This document shows, one piece after another, positions 54,107 through 64,000 of a DNA stretch of 64,000 bases (positions are counted from its first letter, which is position 1; each line of letters opens with the position of its first letter). Both the position numbers and the translations under genes were made by a program. The DNA comes from Neofusicoccum parvum. Taxonomy: Eukaryota > Ascomycota > Dothideomycetes > Botryosphaeriales > Botryosphaeriaceae. Location: assembly GCA_020912385.1 (NCBI GenBank), contig CP087220.1:62001-126000 (forward strand), written 5' to 3'. Below the pieces are notes generated by a model. The model saw nothing but the letters and a program-made list of their open reading frames with translations, was not told the origin of the DNA and did no database searches.

Positions 54107-56068
54107 GGTGAACGAAGGGCCAGGAAGGGCGTTGGTCGTGGTGAGTTGGAGGCCGGGGGCGCCGGACAGCGCGGCCTCTTGTAGGCGTCCATGGCGACTG
54201 GGCGGCGCCGTTTGCGACGAGAGCTGCTGCGCGCAGCCAGGCGTTGGCAGCAGGCGAAGCCGTGGTCGCGCGGCAGGCTAGAGGGGCCAAGAGAGGATCG
54301 TGCGGTGGAGCTGGACGGCGGTGGTGGAGGGGAGGCCGCGGGCGAGGCGCGGCGGGGCAGCTGGAGGCGGGCGGGAGTCCACTTTTCCGCCCGCAAGTCC
54401 CGCTGCGCTGCCGCTTGCAGGCCGGCCGCCCTCCGCCCTCCTCTCCGCCCTGTCGTCCGTCGCGTTGACCTGCTCTGTCGCCCCGCCGGCCGCGCGCGCC
54501 GTCGCAGCGCCGTCGCCTGCCGCGCCCATCGTCGATCTCGTTTGCACAAACGCGGCCGCAGCTGACACCCCGCCGACGCGTTTGCCCTGGCGCCGCCCCG
54601 ACAACCACGGAGACGCCCACCATGATGCCATCGCGAGCGCCATTTGCGGACGGGCGACGGCTGGCGAGGTGAGGTGAGGGCGTTGGACTGCGCGGTGCTG
54701 CTGCTGCGCGCCGACGCGTCGCGCTCGCGCAGCCCAGCGCTCCTCCAACGCCGCCAGCTGCGCACACACTCCACGCTCATCTCTCGCGCCGCTGGATACG
54801 AGCGTGCTGGCCCGTGGAGGCGCTGACGGGCCGGAATCGGCATCGCCTGGCGCTGGATTCAGCACGCCGGAGCGGGGTCGCGACGGATTGGGCGCACGAC
54901 CAGCGCATGGCATCAATGCATTGACAATGCGGGAGTCGATCGTGGAGCAATGCGACCGACCTCAGCAGCCGCGGCCTGCGGCGACCGGGTTGGCAGCGAT
55001 CCTCTGGCCATGGTTCCTGGATACTTTGGCCGCGTGCCTCAGCTGTCCCGCCTCACTGCACGGCCGAGACCTCCGCTCTGCGCGCTGATGCCCAATTGCC
55101 TGTCCGCTGGATCTGGTGGTGATGGTCGCAACAATGCGCTGCTATCGCCTCCCCAGCCGTCGAGCATCATGCGCGGATGGGCGCGCCAGCAAACGCCTGC
55201 CGGGACCCTCGGGACGGCCCTTTGGACCCCTCCAGGCGTTTCACCTGGATTGGCTGCCGTGGCGCCCTGCAGCAGAGGAGGCCTGCGAGCGCTGCGAGTG
55301 CCGGTTTCAAGGCTGGCGAGGCCCGACAGCGTCGTCGACGGCAGCGCGCTGCTCTGCGTCCCGGCCAGCGACCGCCGCCCTGCCAACTGCGCGACGGCAG
55401 CCTCTGTGGCGCAAACACACCCCGTGGCTTGGCTGTGATGGTGGCAGCGGCTTCGTCGTGGCCGTTGTGATTGGCGCCGTTCCAACGGCCCTCGCCCGCA
55501 GCGCCAGCCAGACAGGGAGCACCCAAGTCCACGCCTGCCGACCGCCCATCCAGCTCATCAAACCTTGCACCTTCTTTGGCGGCATCTGGGCCTGCAATTT
55601 CAGCCGGCTTCGCCGCTCAATAATTTCTTTTTCGTCTTCTGGCAGTGCCACCTCCCGGCCGGCTAACCCGGAGATGATCAGCGCCATCGCGCCGCCTCCT
55701 CTCGTTTGCCTTTTTCTGGCTGCACATGCTTCCCGCCGCATCTCTGTCGTGCTTGTCCCGTGCCAAACTGCCCCGTTTGCCTTTGCTAAGCGTCTCGGAC
55801 CCGCCTGTTGCCTGCTGCCGAGATGCGGCAAGCCAGCTGGACCGGTGAGCCTTGAGACTACCGAAAGGCACTCATCCTGCACTCGCTGCCCCTCGCCGCC
55901 CCTCGCCGCCTTATATTTCGGCCGCGCCCCCGCCGAAGCACGGATCGTGCCGGAGGCAGATCTCTCAAATACCAAGCACCCCCGCCTCGCATCGTAACCA
56001 ACCGTCAGCCCTGCCACCGGCCTGGTCCCGCGTTGCCCCTTCAGTCCTCCGCTCATCATCACCCCGTC
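54107..56068. other. GC-rich intergenic region
   Basis: 2 kb of very GC-rich DNA between divergent genes. Many long frames overlap on all six frames, as expected when stop codons are rare, and none shows domains or a plausible start. A TTATATTTC lies about 155 bp before the next start. Confidence 0.55.
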
Positions 56069-56812
56069 ATGGAGCAGCTCACCCCCGATCTTTCAACCGC
56101 CTACCACGCGCTGCTCACCGAAATCCACTCGCCGCAGAAAGGCTTTGCTGAACCCGTGTGGTCTCCGCTCGAGAGCAACTATCTGGACGATTCAGATTCC
56201 TCCTCAGTTGAGAGTGATGAGACCGTGGTCGGTGGCTTTGATCAGTCGTTCTTGCGCCCGTCTCCGCCTCCGCCGTCTCCCGACATGGACCAGCAGCGCC
56301 TCTTCTCGCAGAAGGCCGACACCCAGCCAAAAATCTCCGACACGCCGTCCACCACTCCGCTGTTCGTCATCCTCGACATGCTGGACATCATGCTTGAACA
56401 GGCCCAGGCACCGGAACCGAAGGAAAGGCCAAAGCCAACTCGCGCAAACACTACCTCTCATGAGACCGAGAGCGACTTGGAGACGGGCTGCGAACAGGTC
56501 GAGGAGCGGCTTCAACTTTATCGCTCTCACAGCCAGAGCGGACCAGCAGCAAGACGCCGTCATCACCGCCTGCGGCCGTCCCGCAGGTCTGCGCCCTCAC
56601 TTGCTCCCCAGGTCGTGCAGTCGTCCGAACCAAGTTCCGGACTGGGTCCCACGCAGCTGATGCAAATGATTGACATTCTCATGACGCGATGGCCGACGGT
56701 GGAGTCAGCGGTGCTCACCACGCTCCACCAAAATCCGGGGGCCAACATCCACAAGTACATTCAACTGCTCGGCAAGGTCCTCCTAAACCGCGTTTCCGGG
56801 CCTGCAAAATGA
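56069..56812 (+). CDS. Unknown protein, 247 aa
   Basis: A single exon from the ATG at 56069 (GTCATGG context). The N-terminal third is acidic and Ser/Pro-rich (DDSDSSSVESDETVV). A hydrophobic helix LFVILDMLDIMLEQ follows, then a basic stretch (RRRHHRLRPSRRS). A helical C-terminus, LGPTQLMQMIDILMTRWPTVESAVLTTL, ends in a short amphipathic segment. There is no signal peptide or known domain. The mixture of acidic, basic and helical parts would fit a nuclear or regulatory protein, but no function can be assigned. A 75-codon frame starts at 56809 overlapping the stop (ATGA) and is probably incidental. Confidence 0.55.
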   Translation: MEQLTPDLSTAYHALLTEIHSPQKGFAEPVWSPLESNYLDDSDSSSVESDETVVGGFDQSFLRPSPPPPSPDMDQQRLFSQKADTQPKISDTPSTTPLFVILDMLDIMLEQAQAPEPKERPKPTRANTTSHETESDLETGCEQVEERLQLYRSHSQSGPAARRRHHRLRPSRRSAPSLAPQVVQSSEPSSGLGPTQLMQMIDILMTRWPTVESAVLTTLHQNPGANIHKYIQLLGKVLLNRVSGPAK

Positions 56813-57423
56813 GAAGTAGCAGCGAAAATGGCCAGCCCTGGTCCAAGGAACGGTCTCACGACAGCCTGATGCCACCCAAAGGGGCTGCACCAACCCGTGG
56901 AGTGCGAGGCAGGAAGAGGACAATGCGCAACCCCTGCGGGATCAACCTGCCGTACTCGGACATTGCAGCCGCAATCGCCGGTAAGGGTGTTACGGAAGCA
57001 TTCCGGACGTGCGATGCGTCAGCTTCCGTCACCTAGCCACCTGTCAAGCTTTCCACGGTGTGATCAAGAACCGAGCTATTTGCGGCCCAGTACTTTCTTC
57101 AGAACGTCAAAGGCAGAGTCTCCACAGAGGGTGGTACAGGGGCTTCTGATAGGCGCTGGCGAGAGCTCTTGGCGCAGGGACCACCCTTGCCCGCGCAACC
57201 TCGAATCTTCTGGCAGAACCTGGGCCCATCAAGATCGCAATCCACCTCAGTCAGTGGTCCGAATGCCGCTTTGCCCCACGATGAGCATCGCATCATCGGC
57301 GTCCATAAAAGCGCATTTGAATTCTGCCATCATGGGCATCGCCCAAGCAGCGAAGCCCTCGACGCACCAGAACCGGCGCACGGAGCAAGCTCGGCCCCTG
57401 ACCCCGTCTTGCCTTTTTCGGGT
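56813..57423. other. Intergenic
   Basis: Promoter region of the MFS transporter. Open frames without recognisable content; no clear TATA box. Confidence 0.5.
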
Positions 57424-57435
57424 ATGCCGCATGCC

Positions 57436-58886
57436 ATGGGTGACATCGAGGATGGAGAGTACAGTCCCTTGACGTCTCGCTGGGCGGATGAGACGACTCC
57501 GTTGCTGAACACCGCCCAAGTTCCCGACAACGAGGCACACGTCGTCTCTCAACAACTACACACAGAGCCTGATGACTTTCCAGAGGGCGGGTTCCGCGCG
57601 TGGAGTGTCGTCTTTGGTAGCTGGTGTGCCATGGTCGCCGCCTTTGGGCTCTTGAACTCCATGGGGGTCATACATGCATGGCTTTCATCTCATCAGCTGG
57701 CCGATCACTCGTACGCAGACATTGGTTGGATCTTCAGCACCTACACTTTCCTTGTCTATTTCGGGAGCGTCCAAATCGGTAAGCACCCCGCATCGTTATT
57801 TTTAACCCTCGCTGACCTTTTGGCTTCCAGGCCCTGTATTTGATACATATGGTCTGAAATTCACGTTGATACCCGGCTGTGTGGGCCTTATTGTTTCAGT
57901 ATTTCTGTTCAGCATCTGCCAAGGTTTGTTCCTCCCTCCAGAAAAATTCAAATGCATGCTGACGAGTTCTAGAATATTGGCAATATATGCTCGACTGGGG
58001 AATTCTTGGCGGAATCTCTTGTTGCCTTATCTTCACACCTGCAATTGTCAGTGTCGGACATTGGTTCATGCAGCGTCGGGCTCTTGCGACCAGCCTTGCA
58101 CTGACTGCTGGGGGTATCGGCGGAATATTGTTTCCCGTCATAATACTGAGACTGGAGAAGAAGATTGGGTTTGACCACTCGCTTCAAATCATCGGGTTGG
58201 TCTGCACCGTCCTCTGTCTGGTCGCCGTGGGCACGATCCGGACACGCCTTCCGCTGAACAAAAAGGCCGGTGCTACTGTAGACATCCTCGCTCTGCGCGA
58301 CAAGGTCTACGCTACAACGACTGCTGCCATCTTCTTCCTAGAGCTCGCCCTCTTCATCCCCGTCACATACATAACCTCCTACGCGCTGCACCAAGGCTTC
58401 TCGGAGGACGTCGCGTACGAGATGCTGGTGCTCCTCAACGCATCCTCCATCTTCGGACGCGCCCTCTCGGGCTACTTTGCCGACAGATGGGGTCGCTTCC
58501 GCGTCATGGTCCTGACGTCGGCAGCATGCACGCTGATTACGTTCTTCTGGCTGTTCGCGGACGGGAGCAAAGGCCTCATCATCACGTACGCCGTCGCCTT
58601 CGGCTTCAGCTCCGGCTCCATCATCGGCGTCACGCCGGTCTGCGTGGCCCAGATCTGCCGCACCGAAGACTACGGCAAGCGCTACGGCACCACCTACTTC
58701 ATCGTCAGCTTTGGCACCTTGGTCGGCATCCCGATGGCGGGCGCCATTCTCGAGGCTGGCCGTGGCTCTGGGGCGAACTTCACGGGGCTGATCCTGTTCT
58801 GTAGCGCAGTGTTTGGGGCGGGGCTGCTGTGCTTTGTGGTCGCGTACGGCATGGCTGTGCGGTGGAACTTTAGGGTCAAGTTCTGA
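57436..58886 (+). CDS. MFS monocarboxylate-type transporter, about 449 aa
   Basis: Exons 57436-57778, 57831-57923 and 57973-58886, in phase. Two in-frame ATGs are close (57424 and 57436); the second has the better CCATGG context. An acidic cytosolic N-terminus ends with PEGGFRAWSVVFGSWCAM, the DGG.GW-type entry to helix 1 seen in fungal monocarboxylate-permease homologues. About twelve helices follow, with the usual loop motif between helices 2 and 3 weakened. The region SGYFADRWGRFRVMVLT in the second half is the A-like motif. Substrates may be small acids or pathway products. At about 9 kb from the oxidoreductase group and beyond the LINE, a link to it is possible but unproven. Confidence 0.88.
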
Positions 58887-59671
58887 ACATGACTGAGAAA
58901 ATGGGACGACGTTCCAAATGTGAGTTGAAAAGGCTGGTTACGTCGAGCTGATGGAGCATTGAGGCGTCCGGGAGTACAAACGGTAGCCTTGGGGCATCTT
59001 GTGGGTCTACAGCTTTCTATTCGGTGTTTCCCGTGTATCTGGTCTTATACAAGTCTCTACTCCAACACACCACTTTCTCTTATGATATCCAGACTTTCAC
59101 GGAAATCTTTTGACATGGTCATCATCTTGGGAGCCTATTTCCCATCTCCACGTTGCTTGTCGTTGCTTTTCGGAGGCTGAGCTTCACATCAGCACTAAGC
59201 CGTTTTGGGTGGATTGTCTACAAAGGCTTGCGATTTTTACCGTAGCCCTTCCAGAGTCTGGCCCCATGAGCTGGCTTCGTGCAACTTCAGTATTGCCAAG
59301 TGTTACACAAAGCTTAGTGGAAGTGTTCACCATTGAGATGACGCCAATCATTTCAGCGCTTGGACTATGGAAGGCGCCCTACTTCTCCTATGCGCGCAGA
59401 ATTTCTTTGAGACACTGCCCCCCTCTGTGCAGGCCAAGTTACACAGCATGGATCACTCATGCAGAATGTGGAGGTAGCGGCTGATGTCTCTCTCCTCAGC
59501 TTCGTCGTATCGGGTATTGAGGCTGCAAGTCTTCTCGTTTCTATCTTAAGAATATTGCCTTGCTCTCTCCACTTCCTCACCTATCTCTCCTGCTCCATCA
59601 TCCTTTCACAAAGCCGCATGTTCATTGCATCATTATCGTTCCCGTCCCGCCTCACCTCGAAAGACACCTCC
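58887..59671. other. Intergenic
   Basis: No gene recognised between the MFS gene and the next plus-strand gene. Confidence 0.55.
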
Positions 59672-61123
59672 ATGATGCGAAACCACCACACCCGCTCCCC
59701 ACCAACCTCACACAGGCCCACGAATCCGTCCCGCCATGCTACCACCAAATCGACCCCAGGTTTTCTGGCCGTCTGCCTCCTCATCCTCACTACATCCATA
59801 ATACCACGCGTTCGGACACAAGGGGATAACCAAACGTGCGCCTACACAGGCGGTTGGTCTCTGCGCGTCGACTCGCAATCCTGCCCACCTGCAGTGCCTG
59901 TCAGTTGCGGCATCGGCGCGCAGCCACGCTGCTGCCCGGCGGGTCAGTCCTGCCGTGGCGAAGGTGATTACTGGGGGAATTATTGCTGTGCTTCAGGTAA
60001 GGGCTTTTGCTTTTGTTTTGGTTTCCATTTCCTTTTGCGCGGTTTGGTAGACGAGAACACGTTGCGCGGAAGCAGATCTGGGATGGTTGTGAAGATAAGT
60101 TCCAGGCTGAATGGAAAGCAAGGGAGTGTCTCAATGTGGAGAAGTGAAGTGGAGAGACTCAAAAGACATTCGATGCAAAGGCAGAACTGAAGCGGCTGAG
60201 ATGGGAGTCATCGGTTTTACTTATGCTTCGTCCACGCGGCTGACATTTTCCCTTCAACTCAGACGAGGATTGCACACCGCAAGTTGCCAAGAACCCAAAA
60301 GTACGTCTTAATCCTACCTATTCGCCTCCCCGCTCTCCTTCTACTCCATTAAAAACTCACATTGACACCACACAACCCCCCTCCATCCACCCTTCCCCGA
60401 AAACAAAAAAAAAAAAAAACCTAACCCACCCCACCCCAGTGCCCCGACCCCACCTGGACCCTCTGGGGCGTCTCGGGCCAGCTCTCCAACGGCGGGTGGT
60501 GCTGCCTCGCCGGCGCCTCCGGCACCTACTGGACCAACCCGCTCTCGTTCGGCTGCCTGGCCAAGCCCGCCGCCAGCAGCAACCAGACGTGGGCGCAGAC
60601 GGTCGCGACCTCCTCCTGCACCGCCACGCCGACATCCAAGTCTACATCCACGTCCGTACTCACCTCCTCTTCGGCTGCCCTCTCCGCGCCGTCCAGCTCG
60701 CGCCCCGCCTCCTCTGCTTCTACTGTTGGTGTGCCGCCGACGACGAGCGCGGCCGACGCGGGCCTCTCGACCCCGGCCGTCGCGGGCGTCGCGGTTGGCG
60801 CGGCCATCGGCACCGCGCTGCTGCTGGCGGCCGGCGCGGCGCTGCTGTGGTGGACGCGGCGGCGGGGGCGGGCTGGGGGGAGCGCTGCCGGCGCCGGCGC
60901 CGCAACCATGAGCCCGGAGAGCGGCGGGAAGGGCGGGTGCGGGTTTGCGCAGGAGATGGGGAATGAGGAGACGGTGGAGATGGATGGGGTGCGGGCGGTG
61001 GAGCTGGGGAGCGGGGAGAGGGTGGAGGTGGTGGGGGTGGGGGTGGTGAGTGAGTTGGGTGGGAGTGAGGTGGGGGCGGGGGCGGAGGGGAGGAGGGGCG
61101 GTGGTGGGGACGGGGGTGGGTGA
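59672..61123 (+). CDS. Second Cys-rich single-pass membrane protein, 348 aa
   Basis: Exons 59672-59996, 60263-60300 and 60440-61123. The first intron is long (266 nt) for this window; the second ends after a poly-A and C-rich stretch. A hydrophobic segment GFLAVCLLILTTSII (about 30-44) is probably a signal or anchor. The ectodomain is Cys-rich: SCGIGAQPRCCPAGQSC, then CPDPTWTLWG and GGWCCLAGASGTYW. A Ser/Thr stalk leads to one strong helix (about 233-259, PAVAGVAVGAAIGTALLLAAGAALLWW) stopped by TRRRGR, then a Gly/Glu-rich tail. The plan parallels the gene at 16974. It is a candidate surface sensor or wall-linked protein; no known domain is matched. Confidence 0.72.
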
Positions 61124-61448
61124 TTTGGTGGGGAGAGGGGGAGCTTTCTGCGTGGTTGCTGTCGTGTTTACTATTGAGCGATTTGAGTAAAGATAGACTT
61201 ATTCTGAAAATGTCTTATTACCATGGCATCTCTCTTCGCTCCCATCCATCACCATTGAGGATCTGAGCTGGCCGGTTTGAAATCGAGATTGCATCTGTGG
61301 TAAATCGTATGTATGTATGCTGGTCTAGTAGTAGTCGGCACGAGAGGTGGGTGGGCATAAAGACGTCACTGTTATCAGAGTACAAGCTATTCAATGTGTC
61401 TGATTCCTACGGCGTGCCAGGACGGTCGAGGCGACCAACTTACCCAAC
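61124..61448. other. Intergenic between convergent genes
   Basis: 3' flanks; nothing recognised. Confidence 0.6.
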
Positions 61449-62770
61449 TCAATCAGACTCACGATCAACTCTCTGCTCTCCGTCCTTGAACAAATCTATG
61501 TAGTCCGTCTCACCATCAACCAGCTTCGGGAAATTGAGGCGCGTGCTCCATCTAATGTTCGTGGTGAACGCCTGCTCATTCTGACTGGTCCCGTGGTCAG
61601 TAATGTCACTCCAGCTTTCCTTCGAGCCCACGGGGCGATGGTGTTGGAACAGCTGCGGCTGGACGGTCAGACACGTTCGGAGCTTCCGACCGTCGACGCC
61701 GTCGCAGATAGAGCGGAGGCTGATGTCGAACGTGTCGCTCATCTTGTGCACGCCCAGCTCGTACAGCAGGCGCCGCGCGCCGGGTTGCGAGACGGCGTAG
61801 CCGAGACTGCAGGTGCCCGCCCGTACCCTGGACACAACGCGGGTATGTGCCGGGTGCTCGTGGACCAGGTCGTCGTTGCCGTATTGTGCGTGGATGTGCT
61901 GTGGCTCCGGCACGGTTTCGTCGTCTGGGATGACGGCGCGGCCGAGCGGTACTTTCTCGTCGCTGACACGCGGGAATCGAATGCCACAGTGGCCCAGCCA
62001 GAGAAGGTCCCAACGGTCGATGTCGCCGTATGGAGAGGTTGTGGGGTCCGTTGTGAGGTGCTTTCCCACCTCGAAATGCTCGGCCTTCTGGCCTGGTGCA
62101 GACTCAGGGCAGGTGGGGTCGAGAAATTTGTCGGGTGTTCCGGGAAGAGGTTGGACCAGAAGGCGGGATGCTCTGGCGAAGTCTTGCATCTGTGACTTGA
62201 TCCGGAGATCCCAGTCGGCGTCATCTTCAAGGATGAGGGCAGATGTGAGGTTCTGCTCCACAATCCTGGTGCGGATCAGTCACCAAAGAGTCCAATCGGA
62301 CGGGTTCAGTGAAGCAGTAGCTTACTTTCTGAGGACATTGAGATGGGCTCTCCAGGAGTTCAATCTCTCCTTGCTGAGGCCCTTTTCCTTCCCACCTGGG
62401 GGTAATGTCTTCTCTTCAACTTCGGTCACCCCGTCGACGTATTCTACATGCAAGTCTGAGAATGCAGCAGCTAGCGTCATGGAATCCCGATGATCAGTCC
62501 GCGATGGCAGATTGATTAAAAATATCTTTCGAAACTTTGCAAAAATCAGTGGTGGGTCCTGGATGGCCATGAGTTAAGCCTACTGACACCGAGAGTCTGA
62601 TTGGAGGCATCCTGGAGAAGATCCGAGCTTCGTAAGCTTGAAGGGCCGACTTTCAAAGGCAGAGACGGGGAAAATGAACGGTTGTAATTAAACAATATGA
62701 AGAGCAACAATATAACGAGGCTACCAGCGCCTGCATATATGCTGCGTGAGGTGAAAGAGTGCACGGACAT
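61449..62770 (-). CDS. Type II membrane glycosyltransferase, GT25-like, 402 aa
   Basis: Exons 62770-62588, 62534-62326 and 62265-61449, in phase. The start at 62770 gives a short cytosolic N-terminus and one helix (AGAGSLVILLLFILFNY), the type II topology of Golgi glycosyltransferases. Exon 2 contains KIFLINLPSRTDHRDSM and VEYVDGV, the GT25 opening (the I.LINL..R..R segment). Exon 3 has SALILEDDADWD, the acidic metal/nucleotide-sugar site. Later comes GTCSLGYAVSQPGARRLLYELG, matching the family's G..gY.vs..gA..LL. GT25 enzymes include bacterial LPS galactosyltransferases and fungal homologues of unknown acceptor. Intron 1 uses a less usual GTCAGT donor. Confidence 0.85.
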
Positions 62771-64000
62771 AGTGCAGATTGTAAGGTTGACTACAGCAGA
62801 GCCAACGCCAGCGCCGGCTCCAACATCCGAGCTACTTAAATGGCGAGCGTGGCGAGGTTGCAGTTGAGCAGCTGAGGCCAAAGCCGCCGGTGCATACTTG
62901 TTGCAACCGCGCCGCACAGGGGTGTGTATGCCAAGCAATAAACGAGCCCAATGGCGAAGCCCATACAAGCGCGGAACAACTGAACGGGCTCCAGCCATTG
63001 GGCGCGAGTGGATACAGCGCCAGTGCTATACTGTGTTCGCCATTCAGCATGCTGGTCACAATCTTCGTGCGGCACAGTTTTGGAAATGAGGCATACCATT
63101 TTCTTTCGCCGTGGGAGCCCGTGCCGTCTCCATAAAACATCTGAAATGTGTATTTGAGACAGCAATGGCCACTTGGCACGAAGTTGCACCTAATAATCGA
63201 CCATGCTGTCATTACGGGGAGCATTTACGTGGAGTCGACGGTAGCTCCGACATGTTCCGATTTTCTACTCTCCCATGGTTGTCAATCCCAACATCAATGC
63301 TCACACCAGAGCTTATTACTCGCAGGTGAACAACAAGCCAAGAAATGGGATGTACCATATGCTTGTCCAGCCACACCAGTGGGAATGGATTGCCTGGGCG
63401 TACGTTGAATTCCATCTTACGTTTAGAGTATCACCATTGTGTACTTCAACTGGCGCGTCTGACTTTAGAGGGAACACAAAATAATCCGACTGATAAGAGG
63501 ATTTATACAATTGCTGTGCCGTAGATTAGCGCTGAGCCTAGAGCTGAAGCTGAGCGATCTGCGCCAAGCAGAATCGTGGTTGGCCATCTCGATGCTGGAG
63601 CACATATCGCTTAGCACTCCACCCCGGTTACGCGCTTGTCCGCTTAAAATAGACAACGCAGAGAGGCCATCGATGCTCAGTCGCGTTGAAACTCTTACAG
63701 CATTGACACCTGGTTGTGGCAGTAGCACTGTAGCTTCGGTATTGATATCCATGTATTAGTCGAGAACTGACAGGGACCTCCAGGCGTACATAAAAACCAC
63801 CAAGTAGAAGTGAGTCTGGATACAGTGTTTGGTGACACATGAAAACAGCGTATTAAACGGCCATTTCTATTTCTCATGTCTGAATAAGAGACATCATGAA
63901 TGCCAACACAGATGATCGCACAGCGACAAACGCCAGACCCAAGACTCCGCTCACCACCACACGAACCAACCAACCAGTCTACGCAACAAACCCCTCCGCA
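62771..64000. other. Terminal intergenic stretch, possible gene start at the edge
   Basis: Promoter of the glycosyltransferase and about 1.1 kb without a recognisable gene. An ATG at 63896 opens a Thr/Asn/Pro-rich plus-strand frame that stays open to the window edge (35 codons). It could be the beginning of a gene but is too short to judge. Confidence 0.4.

Noticed and set aside
54107..55980. Many overlapping frames of 100-290 codons on all six frames
   Set aside because: Expected in very GC-rich DNA where stop codons are rare; no signals, domains or coherent splice pattern.
56809..57036. 75-codon frame overlapping the stop of the 247-aa gene by ATGA
   Set aside because: Eukaryotic context gives no reason for coupled translation and the peptide is not recognisable.

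Overview
The window is nuclear DNA of a filamentous ascomycete (Pezizomycotina). The evidence is short introns of roughly 45-120 nt with GTANGT donors, CTAAC/CTGAC branch points and CAG/AAG acceptors; TATA boxes 50-130 bp upstream of several start codons; and gene families typical of moulds (RTA1-like, HET-like, CorA-like, CBM18 GPI proteins, fungal S41 peptidase, DUF1772, NmrA). I cannot fix the class; Dothideomycetes or Sordariomycetes are both possible. I resolved 26 protein-coding genes or gene fragments, most with exon boundaries checked by reading frame. No rRNA, tRNA or CRISPR was recognised.

Layout. 0-9 kb: the 3' part of an RTA1-like membrane protein, an unknown multi-pass protein, a CorA-like membrane protein and an 11-exon HET-like membrane protein. 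9.6-14.4 kb: an epoxide hydrolase and a secreted type-B carboxylesterase. 17-23.2 kb: a surface block with a Cys-rich single-pass protein, a double-CBM18 GPI-type protein containing a 9-nt micro-exon, and a secreted S41-family peptidase. 23.9-28.9 kb: a catabolic group, with a class III CoA-transferase divergent from a 3-hydroxyacyl-CoA/carnitine-type dehydrogenase, followed by a YWTD propeller protein. 29.3-34.4 kb: a small Ser/Thr-rich secreted protein, a pepsin-like protease and a PAF-acetylhydrolase-like lipase. 37.1-38.6 kb: a lipid-droplet-hydrolase homologue whose nucleophile serine is replaced by glycine.

40.3-48.8 kb is the most cluster-like region: an FAD monooxygenase, a cytochrome P450, a DUF1772 (anthrone-oxygenase-like) protein, a SnoaL-like protein and an NmrA-like reductase. 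This set resembles the tailoring part of an aromatic polyketide or aromatic-degradation cluster, but no backbone synthase lies in the window. Its right flank carries a 5'-truncated LINE (49985-52408) with exact 14-bp target-site duplications and an uninterrupted reverse transcriptase frame.

52.5-62.8 kb: a repeat-rich GPI-type wall protein with a 12-bp minisatellite, an unknown 247-aa protein, an MFS monocarboxylate-type transporter, a second Cys-rich single-pass protein and a type II GT25-like glycosyltransferase. The remaining intervals are intergenic and described individually. Functions are inferred from motifs and remembered family resemblance; no database search was run.
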